This document shows positions 18,250 through 27,095 of a stretch of DNA of 64,000 bases, one piece after another. Source of the DNA: VXNE01 sp965217825 (GTDB lineage Bacteria; Pseudomonadota; Gammaproteobacteria; Pseudomonadales; Azotimanducaceae); the NCBI GenBank assembly GCA_965217825.1, contig OZ244571.1, positions 4,216,001 to 4,280,000 on the forward strand, read 5' to 3'. Position 1 is the stretch's first letter; every line of letters begins with the position of its first letter. Below the pieces are notes generated by a model, which had not been told where the DNA came from, did not search any database, and saw nothing but the letters and a program-made list of their open reading frames with translations. The translations under genes were made by a program, and so were the position numbers.

Positions 18250-19113
18250 CTAGTCGGCCATCGGCACAGCAGAAATTCCGAGGCGCGTCAGCGTGATCAG
18301 CGCGTAGGCGCGATCGCCCGCAGCACCGCCGCGAATCACCACGGGGCCGTCGGGATCAAGTCTGTCCGCGGCTTCGCGGAGCGCGTCGAGCGGCGTCTCG
18401 TCGAGATCCAGCGTCTGGGTGATCCCACCTGGGGCATCCAGGAGCGGGTATTCGCCGATCAGCACCCGGACTGCATCGCCCGGAATCACCAGCAGGACGG
18501 TATCCCGACGCACCTGGTATTCGCCCTCGGCACCAATCTTTCGGCGCACAAAGGCGACGTCCTCGCCAAAGAAATCGCCCGCCTGAAATAACGCTCCGGC
18601 GCGCACCACCGCGCCCGCCTTGACGATGTATACGGCGTCTTCCGCAGACAAACGCTCGTCCGCCAGAAGGCGGCGTTCTTCCGCGCTGCGCAGCAGCCTT
18701 TGCCACGAGACCGCGGGCAAGACCTTGACCAGGGGCGATGCAAGCAGCCGGTCGAGCCACGGCTCGACGGGGCCGACGTCCGGCTCCGGCAGACCGCTCG
18801 ATTGCAGCAGAAACTCGATGGGCGCCACGTCGACGGACAAGACGCGGGTGCTGGCGCGGGTCTCGAGGGCGATATCGTCCCCGGGACGGTATATCTCGCC
18901 TTCAACGCGCCGACGCTTCCCGCCGGGTTCGACTGCTTCGACTGCGCCGTCAAGAAGATACAGGGTCCGATCCAAACGCCGGCCACGCCGTAGCAGCCAT
19001 CGGTTCGCCGGCAACTCGATCAGGCTCGCGTGCTTCGACGCAATGGCGAGGGCGCGATCATCGAGCCCCGCGAACGGTTCGAAGCGTTTGAGCAAGTGCG
19101 CCAACATGGACAC
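18250..19113 (-). CDS. Cyclic-nucleotide-binding-like protein with degenerate rhodanese tail
   Basis: A 287-residue protein. Residues 1-110 and 120-230 look like two cNMP-binding beta-rolls (FEPFAGLDDRALAIASKHASLIELPANRWLLRRGRRLDRTLYLLDGAVEAV; AVYIVKAGAVVRAGALFQAGDFFGEDVAF). The last 50 residues (LDLDETPLDALREAADRLDPDGPVVIRGGAAGDRAYALITLTRLGI) resemble a rhodanese-type fold but have no cysteine in the active-site loop. No helix-turn-helix is seen, so it is a sensor or adaptor and not a Crp regulator. It is adjacent to coq7 and purD on the same strand. Confidence 0.75.
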   Translation of the reverse strand: MSMLAHLLKRFEPFAGLDDRALAIASKHASLIELPANRWLLRRGRRLDRTLYLLDGAVEAVEPGGKRRRVEGEIYRPGDDIALETRASTRVLSVDVAPIEFLLQSSGLPEPDVGPVEPWLDRLLASPLVKVLPAVSWQRLLRSAEERRLLADERLSAEDAVYIVKAGAVVRAGALFQAGDFFGEDVAFVRRKIGAEGEYQVRRDTVLLVIPGDAVRVLIGEYPLLDAPGGITQTLDLDETPLDALREAADRLDPDGPVVIRGGAAGDRAYALITLTRLGISAVPMAD

Positions 19114-19142
19114 ATCTTCTCAAACCTCGCGTCTGCGCTCTG

Positions 19143-20426
19143 TCAGCCCTTTTCCCGATCGATTGCGCGAAATGCGATGTCCTTTCTGTAGTACGCATCC
19201 GCCCAGGCGATACCGCCGACACGATCGTAGGCCAAGGTCCGCGCCGCGCCGACCGAGTCGCCCAAGGCGGTCACGCACAGCACCCGGCCACCGGCGGTGA
19301 CGGTGCGACCGCCGGCAAGCGCAGTACCCGCGTGAAAGACCTTGGTATTGCCCAGCGTGTCGTCGAGACCGGCGATGGCATGGCCGCTCGCATAGGCCAG
19401 CGGATAGCCGCCCGCAGCCATGACGACGCCAACGGCGGCCCTTGTGTCCCACTGCAGGTCCACGCCGCGAAGATCGCCCGCAAGCGCCCCTCGGCACAGT
19501 GCCACAAGGTCGCTTCTTAGGCGCATCAGCACGGGCTGCGCCTCCGGATCGCCGAAGCGACAGTTGAATTCGATGACCTTGACCGACCCGTCCGGCGTGA
19601 CCATCAGTCCGGCGTACAGGAACCCCTGGTAAGGCGCGCCTTCGGCGGCCATTCCGTCTACGGTGGGATGGATCACCTCGTTCATGATCCGGGCATGCAC
19701 TTCCGGCGTCACCACCGGCGCCGGCGAGTAGGCGCCCATGCCTCCGGTGTTGGGGCCCAGGTCACCGTCGTCGCGCGGTTTGTGGTCCTGCGATGTCGCG
19801 AGCGGAACCACGTTCTCGCCGTCCGTGACGCATATGAAACTCGCCTCCTCGCCTTCGAGATACTCTTCGATGACGATCTCCCGCCCGGCGTCGCCAAAGC
19901 TGTCTCCGCCCAACATGCCCTCGGCGGCAGCGACCGCTTCGTCCTCGTCGAAGGCGACAGTCACGCCCTTCCCCGCAGCCAGCCCACTCGCCTTGATGAC
20001 GATGGGCGCGCCGTGGCGGCGGATATGATCCCGCGCTGCACGAAGCTCGGTGAAGGATTCGTAGCGGGCCGTCGGAATGCCGTGGCGGACGAGAAATTCC
20101 TTGGTAAAGACCTTCGATCCCTCCAGCCGCGCGGCCGCCTTCGACGGTCCGAAACAGTCAAGGCCGCGCGCGTCGAAGTAGTCGCGCACCCCATCGACGA
20201 GGGGCGCCTCCGGTCCAACCACGGTCAGTCCGCAGTCGTTGTTCCGAGCGAAGTCAGCCAGCGCGCGGAAATCGTCGACGCTGATGTCGATATTTGTCGC
20301 CTTCGGCTCAGTGGCCGTGCCCGCGTTGCCGGGCGCGACATAGACCCGTTCGACCGCTTCCGACTTAGCCGCCGACCAAGCGAGGGCGTGCTCCCGTCCG
20401 CCGCCACCGATGATCAGGACATTCAT
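19143..20426 (-). CDS. purD: Phosphoribosylamine-glycine ligase
   Basis: ATP-grasp enzyme of purine synthesis (GAR synthetase). About 427 residues with MNVLIIGGGGREHALAW at the N-terminus, VVGPEAPLVDGVRD, FTKEFLVRHGIPTA, KASGLAAGKGV, IEEYLEGEEASF, TGGMGAYSPAP and EFNCRFGDPEAQPVLMRL. The ATG at 20426 matches the conserved N-terminus; the frame is open 20 residues further up. It lies 13 nt downstream of purH, so the two are co-transcribed. Confidence 0.97.
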   Translation of the reverse strand: MNVLIIGGGGREHALAWSAAKSEAVERVYVAPGNAGTATEPKATNIDISVDDFRALADFARNNDCGLTVVGPEAPLVDGVRDYFDARGLDCFGPSKAAARLEGSKVFTKEFLVRHGIPTARYESFTELRAARDHIRRHGAPIVIKASGLAAGKGVTVAFDEDEAVAAAEGMLGGDSFGDAGREIVIEEYLEGEEASFICVTDGENVVPLATSQDHKPRDDGDLGPNTGGMGAYSPAPVVTPEVHARIMNEVIHPTVDGMAAEGAPYQGFLYAGLMVTPDGSVKVIEFNCRFGDPEAQPVLMRLRSDLVALCRGALAGDLRGVDLQWDTRAAVGVVMAAGGYPLAYASGHAIAGLDDTLGNTKVFHAGTALAGGRTVTAGGRVLCVTALGDSVGAARTLAYDRVGGIAWADAYYRKDIAFRAIDREKG

Positions 20427-20439
20427 GCGAACAACCCGA

Positions 20440-22002
20440 TCAGTGCCGGAAATGCCGAACAGACGTGAATACCATCGCCAGACCATGCTCGTCGGCGGCG
20501 CCGATCACCTCGTCGTCCCGGATGGACCCGCCCGGCTGTATGACAGCGGCAATACCCGCCTCGGCCGCAGAGTCGATACCGTCCCTAAACGGGAAGAATG
20601 CATCCGACGCCATCACCGCCCCGGACACTGTGATGCCCTCGTCCTGCGCCTTCATCGCCGCGATCCTCGCGCTGACGACACGGCTCATCTGTCCGGCGCC
20701 CACACCCACCGTGGCGCCGCCGCGCGCAAACACGATGGCATTCGACTTCACGAACCATGCCACCCGCCACGCGAACATGAGATCGGACATCTCCTCGGGC
20801 GTGGGGACACGCCTTGTCACGATTTTGATGGCTGTTTCGTCGACGCACAGGGTATCCGCGTCCTGCACCAACACACCGCCGCTGACGCGCTTGAGATCAT
20901 GACGCCCCGCCGCCTGCGCGAATTCGCCCACCTCCAGCAACCGCAGGTTCTTCCTGACCTTGGCGGCCTGCGCCGCAGCCGCCTCCACCCGCGGCGCCAC
21001 TACTATTTCCGCAAACTGTTTGTTCAACACCGCCGCCAGGGTTTGCGCATCGAGCGTCCGATTGAAGGCAATAACCCCGCCAAAGGCCGAGGTCGGATCG
21101 GTAGCGAAAGCGCGTGCGTAGGCGACGCCGATATCGGCGGCTACCGCAACGCCACACGGATTGCCGTGCTTGACGATGACGCAGGCGGGCTCGTCGAACA
21201 CCCGGACGCACTCCAGGGCGGCGTCGGTATCCGCCAGGTTGTTGTACGACAGCGCCCTGCCCTGGATCTGTGTAAGACGCGCCAGGGAACCCTCTGGCGG
21301 ATTCGCTTCGGCATAGAACGCCGCGCGCTGGTGCGGATTTTCGCCATAGCGAAGGTCGCTCTTTTTGGTGAAGCCGAAAGTCAGCGCTTCCGGGAAGCCC
21401 TTGGTCGCCGCCACCGGGTCACGCGCGAAGTAGGCGGCGATCCCGGCATCGTAGTGCGCGGTGTGCGCGAAGGCCTTGGCGGCAAATCGCGCGCGTTGCG
21501 CCAAGATCGAGCCGCCACCCTCAAGCGCTTCGATAATCTCCGGATAGTCGTCGGGATCCACCACCGCCAGAACCCAGGCATGGTTCTTTGCGGCCGCGCG
21601 CAACATGGCCGGACCGCCAATGTCGATGTTTTCTATCGCGTCTTCCCGCGTGCAATCCCCACGCGCAACCGTCGCCTCAAACGGATACAGGTTCACCACC
21701 ACCAGGTCGATGCGCGGAATTCCCTGGGCCCGCATCACTTCCGCATCGTCTGCGCGCCTGCCGAGGATGCCGCCATGGACCTTGGGATGCAGGGTCTTTA
21801 CGCGGCCCTCCATGATCTCCGGGGAGCCCGTATAGTCGGCGATTTCCATCGCCTCGATGCCCGCCGCAGCGAGTGCCGCCCGCGTGCCGCCGGTGGAAAG
21901 CAGTTCGATGCCGAAGCCAGTGAGGGCACGGGCCAACTCCACAACCCCGGTCTTGTCGGAGACGCTCAGAAGCGCCCTTTCAACCTGTAACTTCGCGTTC
22001 AA
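20440..22002 (-). CDS. purH: Bifunctional AICAR transformylase/IMP cyclohydrolase
   Basis: Catalyses the last two steps to IMP. The 520-residue protein begins with an IMP cyclohydrolase domain (ALLSVSDKTGVVELARAL, LLSTGGTRAAL, TLHPKVHGGILGRR). The AICAR transformylase domain follows (LRYGENPHQRAAFY, IVKHGNPCGVAVA, AFGGVIAFNR, VKSNAIVFARGGATVGVGAGQMSRV, ASDAFFPFRDG). Length is standard. Together with purD and nearby prmA it recalls the gammaproteobacterial prmA-dusB-fis-purHD neighbourhood, but dusB and fis are absent here. Confidence 0.97.
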   Translation of the reverse strand: MNAKLQVERALLSVSDKTGVVELARALTGFGIELLSTGGTRAALAAAGIEAMEIADYTGSPEIMEGRVKTLHPKVHGGILGRRADDAEVMRAQGIPRIDLVVVNLYPFEATVARGDCTREDAIENIDIGGPAMLRAAAKNHAWVLAVVDPDDYPEIIEALEGGGSILAQRARFAAKAFAHTAHYDAGIAAYFARDPVAATKGFPEALTFGFTKKSDLRYGENPHQRAAFYAEANPPEGSLARLTQIQGRALSYNNLADTDAALECVRVFDEPACVIVKHGNPCGVAVAADIGVAYARAFATDPTSAFGGVIAFNRTLDAQTLAAVLNKQFAEIVVAPRVEAAAAQAAKVRKNLRLLEVGEFAQAAGRHDLKRVSGGVLVQDADTLCVDETAIKIVTRRVPTPEEMSDLMFAWRVAWFVKSNAIVFARGGATVGVGAGQMSRVVSARIAAMKAQDEGITVSGAVMASDAFFPFRDGIDSAAEAGIAAVIQPGGSIRDDEVIGAADEHGLAMVFTSVRHFRH

Positions 22003-22135
22003 GTCAATCCAACATCGAGAGAACCTGTGACGGGAAAGATGAGATCACCGTTCGAACCTCTCGTCCGATCGGTCGAATATCCGCCCCGGAGCAAATAGTA
22101 ACCCCTCGTCGGGGCAACAAGAAATCGCAACGGCA

Positions 22136-23314
22136 CTACACCAACAGCTTCTCGCTGCGATAGCGCCAGACCGCCAGCAGACCGAGCAATGCGCCGATCA
22201 CCACCGTGCTGGTGGCGGAAACCGCGAAGTAGACGGGGTCGATCGATTCGGCCTTGACAATGTCCGTGAGGAGGAGGTGCTGCGACAGGCTCGGCACCAG
22301 CATCATGGAGATGGTGGGTTGCATCGGGTTCAGGACGATCAGGATGATCGGCAACGTGGGCAGCAGCATGGCGATGCCGGTGTAGCTCTGCGCTTCCTTG
22401 AAGCTCTTCGTAAACGCGGTCACGGCGTTTAGGAGGCCCGCGCCCAGGACGGCGATAGGAGCAAGTACGACAAACGCCATCGCGCACTCCGCCAATCCAA
22501 GGTGCGCGTCCATGCCTACCTCCGCTAGCGGCAGGTAGTCCACGGCAACCGCGAACGCCGCGATGCCGATGATGAGCGCGACAGCCATGAAAAACGCCGT
22601 CGCGGCGAGTTTTCCCGCGACCAGCGCGCCCCGCGAAACCGGCAGCGTGAGGAGCGGTTCGAGCGATCCGCGTTCGCGCTCCCCCGCCGTGGAATCGACC
22701 GCGACATGAAGTCCGCCGAGAAAGCAGGAGAAGAGCAGGAAATACGTGAACGCCCCCAGGAGCAACACCGAACGCCCCGATGGGGTCGACACGTCGTCGT
22801 TGAGAACCGCCAGCGGGCGGGCGACGGCAGGGTCCACGCCGCGCAACTGCAAGCGCAACGCCCCTACCAGTCTGCTGTACCTATTGAGCGCTCCGCGGAC
22901 TCGGGCCACGGCGGTTTGCGCCGAGGCGTTCCCGCCGTCGGACACGACCCATACCCGAGCCGCATCCCCATCGCCGAGGGCGGTGCCGAATCGTTCGTCG
23001 ATGACGAGGCCAACATCGGTTTCGCCGCGTCGCACGGACTCCCGCAGATCCTCGCGATTGTCGAAGGCCGTTGCATCGGCATCGATCAGGCGCTGCGCAA
23101 GGTAGGCGACAAGATTGGGTGCGTCGGCAGCGTTCAGGACGGGAACCTCGATCGTACTCTCGCCCTCGTCGATCGTACGCTCGACGGCGAAGTTCATGAT
23201 GACGGCAAACAACACGGGACCGAACAAGGCGCCCGACAGGCTCGAAATCACCGCACGCCGGTCGCGCAGCGTGTCGCGAACTTCCTTCGTGAGCACGGTG
23301 AGGACCGCTCTCAA
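22136..23314 (-). CDS. ABC-2 type exporter permease (NatB-like)
   Basis: Membrane subunit of an ABC exporter. The 392-residue protein has one N-terminal transmembrane helix (residues 20-42), a large extracytoplasmic loop of about 140 residues and a C-terminal group of five or six helices. The junction ERERGSLEPLLTLPVSRGALVAGKL is the characteristic ABC-2 coupling segment. It overlaps the ATPase gene by 4 nt. The Na+-exporter NatAB is the nearest known architecture, but the substrate is not determined. Confidence 0.88.
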   Translation of the reverse strand: MRAVLTVLTKEVRDTLRDRRAVISSLSGALFGPVLFAVIMNFAVERTIDEGESTIEVPVLNAADAPNLVAYLAQRLIDADATAFDNREDLRESVRRGETDVGLVIDERFGTALGDGDAARVWVVSDGGNASAQTAVARVRGALNRYSRLVGALRLQLRGVDPAVARPLAVLNDDVSTPSGRSVLLLGAFTYFLLFSCFLGGLHVAVDSTAGERERGSLEPLLTLPVSRGALVAGKLAATAFFMAVALIIGIAAFAVAVDYLPLAEVGMDAHLGLAECAMAFVVLAPIAVLGAGLLNAVTAFTKSFKEAQSYTGIAMLLPTLPIILIVLNPMQPTISMMLVPSLSQHLLLTDIVKAESIDPVYFAVSATSTVVIGALLGLLAVWRYRSEKLLV

Positions 23315-24042
23315 ACGATATCCCCTTCCGAGCCGATCGCGGCAACGAATGCGTCTTCGAGATCATCGCAACGCGTTTTGTGGCGAATTTCGTCTGGCGT
23401 CCCCGATATGGCGACGCGCCCGTCGGAAATGATCACCAGATCGTCGCACAGCATCGCGACTTCCTGCATGACATGACTCGAGAAAAGGATGCAGCGGCCA
23501 TCTCGCTTGAGGTCCAGGATCACTTCGCGCAGGGCGCGGGCGGCCACGACGTCGAGACCATTGGTCGGTTCGTCGAGAATGACGGTCTGCGGCCGATGGA
23601 CCAGCGCGCGCGCGAGCGCGACACGGATGCGTTGACCGTGTGAAAAGCCCTTGGCGCGTCGGTCCGAGAGGTCGCCGATGCCGAGCCTGTCCATCACGGT
23701 GTTGGTGGCTCTGCGTGCTTCGCGACCCGGCATTCCCTGCATCGCCGCGTAGTAGGCGATGTTCTCGCGTGCGGTCAGATTCGGATACAACCCGGATAGA
23801 TGGGGCAGCGCGCCGATCTGTCGGCGGACGGCCAGAGGTTCGGCGGCGACATTGACGCCGTCCACGCGGGCGTGACCACTATCGGCTCTTATGACCGTGC
23901 AAAGTACGCGCAGCGTGGTCGACTTGCCGGCACCGTTCGGCCCGACCAGGCCCGTGACGCGTCCATCGTTCGCCCGGAAGCTGACGCGATCCATGGCGAC
24001 GATATCGCGGAATCGTTTCATCAGGCCCTCGGCCTCGATCAT
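23311..24042 (-). CDS. ABC exporter ATPase (NatA-like)
   Basis: Cytoplasmic ATPase partner of the downstream permease. The 243-residue protein shows Walker A GPNGAGKSTTLR, Q-loop region RQIGALPHLSGLYPNLTARENI, signature FSHGQRIRVALARAL (Gly-Gln-Arg, a common variant in this subfamily), Walker B TVILDEPTNGLD and the switch His in FSSHVMQE. The ATG overlaps the stop of the preceding hydrolase gene, giving a three-gene coupled operon with the permease. Confidence 0.94.
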   Translation of the reverse strand: MIEAEGLMKRFRDIVAMDRVSFRANDGRVTGLVGPNGAGKSTTLRVLCTVIRADSGHARVDGVNVAAEPLAVRRQIGALPHLSGLYPNLTARENIAYYAAMQGMPGREARRATNTVMDRLGIGDLSDRRAKGFSHGQRIRVALARALVHRPQTVILDEPTNGLDVVAARALREVILDLKRDGRCILFSSHVMQEVAMLCDDLVIISDGRVAISGTPDEIRHKTRCDDLEDAFVAAIGSEGDIV

Positions 24043-25496
24043 GGCGGCGGCCCCATACGCGTGGTGAAGATCGGGAATCCGTCCACCGCTTCCAGACAGG
24101 GATCATCGAACACGGTGGGGTCGGCACTATCGACAAACGCGGCCAACAGTCGAGGCACACAACCGGTAGTGAGCTGACCGTGGGCCTGGTGCGGCAGCGT
24201 CACATGCCGATAGTTGGTCAGGCCTCCCACCGACATCTCGGCGTAGGACGGCGGCGTGACGGGATCGTCTTCGCCGGAAAGCAGAATCACCGGCACGGCG
24301 GTTTCCAACGGGCTGGCGAAATCGTCGTCGATGTATCCCCGGGGCCACGATTCGCAGATTTGCTCCAGCGCGTCAATCTGGACCGGACCCAGAAAAGTTT
24401 CCTCCAGGGCCGCCCGGTCCACCCGGCCCCAGAACGGAACATCTTCGGTACACACGACAGCGAAATGCATTCCATAGCTGATGGCGCCGTGGACGTCCTC
24501 GCCCACCATCAGCACTTGCGCCGCCAGCGGCCCGTAGTCTCCTTCCGCGGCCGCGCGCACCAGTATCGGGATCAGCGCCGCAGTCTGCGGCGAGTATGTC
24601 AGCAAGCGCACGATGCCGGCGGCCAGGTGGTCGGTCAGGGTCAACGTCGTGGGGACACCCGTCCTGGGATGCGGGACCGCAATGGTCGGCGGCGACTCTT
24701 TCAGGCGCGTCAGGAGTTCCCGGAGATGATCGCCCAAATCGGGATACTGCTCCGCGCAGGCGGGCGTCGCCGCGCAACGCGCGAGCAACCGGTCCAGCGC
24801 GCGTTGCGCATCGATTGCGGCGCCCGGTCCAATGGCGAGACTCGGCGGCACCACGCCATCCAGGATGACCGTGCGCGCATGTTTCGGATACCGCTTGAGG
24901 TAGTGCTGGGCAACCCGCGTACCGTAGGAGATCCCGTAGATGTTCAGCGACGGATAGCCGAGGGTTTCGCGCATCAACTCGAGGTCTCGCACCGCCGCAC
25001 TTGTCGTGAAGAAGGCCGGATCGTGCGACAGCCCGTCGACGCATTCGGCGCCAAGGCGGCTAAAGGTCGCCGAATCGAGAAAGACCTCGTCGCGTTCGAT
25101 GTTCTCGCAGCGCAGAGGCGTCGACAGCCCGGTGCCGCGTTGGTCGACCAGCACGATATCGCGCGTTCGACGAATCCTTGTAAACGCCCACTTCGTCTGT
25201 GCATAAAATGTTGTCGAAGCTTGGCCAGGTCCGCCCGCGATCAGCGTGAACGGATCGGGCTCCGGGGTACCCGCCAGCGCGGAAATCCTGGCCACGAACA
25301 GTTCGATGCGTTCGCCATCCGGCTTACGGGGATCCAGCGGCACCTCCAGCATGGCGCACTCGGCCGCCGATTCAGAGCGCTCGCCGATTGCGGTCAGGAC
25401 GCAGGGTTCGAAGTCGACCGCCGCCAGCGGACAAATCGCGCAGAGCAACAGCGACCCAACAGCGATCCACCGCGACATGGCGGTCAAACGGTTCAA
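24039..25496 (-). CDS. Secreted alpha/beta hydrolase, S33/TAP-like peptidase
   Basis: Probable exported aminopeptidase or esterase. Residues 1-26 form a signal peptide (WIAVGSLLLCAICPLAAVDF). The catalytic core follows: oxyanion GGPGQAS, DIVLVDQRGTGLS, nucleophile elbow IYGISYGTRVAQHYL, a late Asp in SGEDDPVTPPSYAE, and His in LPHQAHGQLTTGC, which fits the TAP C-terminal domain. The protein is 485 residues long, normal for the group. It is coupled by a 4-nt overlap to an ABC exporter. Confidence 0.9.
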   Translation of the reverse strand: MNRLTAMSRWIAVGSLLLCAICPLAAVDFEPCVLTAIGERSESAAECAMLEVPLDPRKPDGERIELFVARISALAGTPEPDPFTLIAGGPGQASTTFYAQTKWAFTRIRRTRDIVLVDQRGTGLSTPLRCENIERDEVFLDSATFSRLGAECVDGLSHDPAFFTTSAAVRDLELMRETLGYPSLNIYGISYGTRVAQHYLKRYPKHARTVILDGVVPPSLAIGPGAAIDAQRALDRLLARCAATPACAEQYPDLGDHLRELLTRLKESPPTIAVPHPRTGVPTTLTLTDHLAAGIVRLLTYSPQTAALIPILVRAAAEGDYGPLAAQVLMVGEDVHGAISYGMHFAVVCTEDVPFWGRVDRAALEETFLGPVQIDALEQICESWPRGYIDDDFASPLETAVPVILLSGEDDPVTPPSYAEMSVGGLTNYRHVTLPHQAHGQLTTGCVPRLLAAFVDSADPTVFDDPCLEAVDGFPIFTTRMGPPP

Positions 25497-25580
25497 ATCG
25501 GTTCCTTGCGGTGCGCAGATTGAGCGCGGAATGCTCCCCGCAAGCGCGAGCGCCTGTCAAGCAACGCGATGTCGCGACGC

Positions 25581-25991
25581 CTAGCTCAAGGGTGCGGGAA
25601 GTTCACAGCCGATGACGCCGCACGCGAACTCGTAGATGAACCGAAGCTGCGGCTCCGATGACCAGTCGTCAAACCGGTACGCGAATACCTGGACCACCAG
25701 CGCCAAGACCGCCACGATCATTCCGGCCCAGAGCAATGCGATCCGGTGCCAGCGGCGTTGTTCGCCGTCCGGCGGCGGGGTGGCTTGCGGTGCATCGTCC
25801 GCCTGATTCCCGCCCGGCTGGTCGGCCTCGGGGGTTTCAGCAGACCTGGCGCCGCCGGAATCGAACAGCGCCAGACAGATTCCGCACCGTACCCGTCCCC
25901 CGGCGACAGCGAGCTGGTCTTCTCGCGCGCGGAAACGCGTATGGCAACGGGGACACTCTACTATCAGGGCTTCCTGCGGAGATTCGGACAC
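25581..25991 (-). CDS. MJ0042-type zinc-ribbon membrane protein (DUF3426-like, short)
   Basis: A 136-residue protein with an N-terminal zinc ribbon (CPRCHTRFRAREDQL then RCGIC, four cysteines), a Pro/Gln-rich linker and one transmembrane helix (LLWAGMIVAVLALVVQVFAY), followed by a short tail. Full-length DUF3426 proteins have a larger C-terminal domain, so this one is truncated or short. GTG at 25991 is 4 nt after the prmA stop and starts just before the ribbon; the same pairing is known next to prmA in pseudomonads. Function unknown. Confidence 0.75.
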   Translation of the reverse strand: MSESPQEALIVECPRCHTRFRAREDQLAVAGGRVRCGICLALFDSGGARSAETPEADQPGGNQADDAPQATPPPDGEQRRWHRIALLWAGMIVAVLALVVQVFAYRFDDWSSEPQLRFIYEFACGVIGCELPAPLS

Positions 25992-25995
25992 GTGT

Positions 25996-26967
25996 TCAGT
26001 TATGTTCGCCGTGCAGGAGGACCCACTCCTCCAACCTCTTCGGCGCGCGGAACTCGAAGTCCGGGTAGGCGCGCACCACCTCGTCGGCCTGATCCGCCAG
26101 GACGCCACCAAGAACCAGCGCCCCCCCGGGCGCCACGCTGGCGGAGAGCCGGGGCGCCAATTCCACAAGTGTACCGGAGAGGATATTCGCCATGACGATG
26201 TCGAACCGTTGAGTGGCACCTTCAGCCACGCCGCCCGACCGATCCTCCCTCTGCAGAAACTCGCTGCTATGTTCTACCGCGAAGCATACGCCGTTGCGCG
26301 CCGCGTTCGCCTCGGTCGCCGTCAACGCCTGGGGGTCGTGATCGACGCCGACGACGCGCTCGGCACCCAGCAACTTCGCGGCGATCGCCAGGACCCCGGA
26401 GCCGCAACCGTAGTCCAGCATCGAACGGGAGCGCATGTTCCGTGCCGCGAGCCACTCCAGACACAGCCGCGTCGTCGCATGGCTCCCTGTTCCGAAGGCG
26501 AGCCCCGGGTCCAGGCGCAGGACTACCGGAGCCTGCCCCGTCGGCATCGCGCGCCCAGCTTCCGGTCCGGGATCTCTCGTGGAACATGGGCCGGGGGCAT
26601 CGCTGCCAGCAACGTCCGTTGCATGTCGCTCGGACGGAATGATCGTGAGGCGTCCAAACTTCCTGACGGCGGAGAACCGCCGCCAGGCGTTCACCCAGTC
26701 CTCGTCCGCCAGAAACTCGATGTCGACCCGCCGATCAGGAAACGCCGAACGCACCGCGGATAGATCCGCGTCGACTTCGAACAGTCCCGCGACCCGCGCC
26801 GCCGGCCACGCGTCAAGGTCCGGCATAGCCCCCGGATCCGGTTCGAGAAGCGGGCTATCGCCGTCATCGAGATACGTGACCGCAACGGCCCCAAGGGTGG
26901 ATAGCCTTTCGCCGACAGCCTCGGCCAATCGGCCCGACGCCCCGATTTCGATCCGAATCCAGGGCAT
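25996..26967 (-). CDS. prmA: Ribosomal protein L11 methyltransferase
   Basis: SAM-dependent methyltransferase that trimethylates L11. The 323-residue protein has an N-terminal substrate domain (MPWIRIEIGASG...AVAVTYLDDGDSPLLEP), then LDPGLAFGTGSHATTRLCLEWL, MLDYGCGSGVLAIAAKLLGAERVVGVDHDPQA and VMANILSGTLVELAP. It is about 30 residues longer than E. coli PrmA because of a Gly/Pro-rich insert just before LDPGLAFGTG. Start ATG 26967 lies 11 nt after the stop of an accB remnant. Confidence 0.95.
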   Translation of the reverse strand: MPWIRIEIGASGRLAEAVGERLSTLGAVAVTYLDDGDSPLLEPDPGAMPDLDAWPAARVAGLFEVDADLSAVRSAFPDRRVDIEFLADEDWVNAWRRFSAVRKFGRLTIIPSERHATDVAGSDAPGPCSTRDPGPEAGRAMPTGQAPVVLRLDPGLAFGTGSHATTRLCLEWLAARNMRSRSMLDYGCGSGVLAIAAKLLGAERVVGVDHDPQALTATEANAARNGVCFAVEHSSEFLQREDRSGGVAEGATQRFDIVMANILSGTLVELAPRLSASVAPGGALVLGGVLADQADEVVRAYPDFEFRAPKRLEEWVLLHGEHN

Positions 26968-26978
26968 GTGCCGCCCTA

Positions 26979-27089
26979 TCAGACGATGCCAAAGAGAGGC
27001 GTCCCGGTCCCGATCGCCCGCCCGCTCTCCAACAAGGATTCGACGATCATACCGGCGCGGTCAGACTCGATTCTGTTCATCGTCTTCAT
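26979..27089 (-). pseudogene. accB: accB 3' remnant (biotin carboxyl carrier C-terminus)
   Basis: A 36-codon reading frame starts MKTMNRIESDRAG and ends GTGTPLFGIV. It corresponds to the last segment of AccB, from the biotinylation motif (usually EAMKMMNQIES) to the C-terminus. Everything upstream of the lysine motif is missing, and accC, which normally follows accB, is also absent. The frame begins 6 nt after the aroQ stop and ends 11 nt before prmA. In many gammaproteobacteria the order is aroQ-accB-accC-prmA, so this looks like a deletion scar. It is too short to fold as a biotinyl domain. Confidence 0.8.
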
Positions 27090-27095
27090 GCACTT

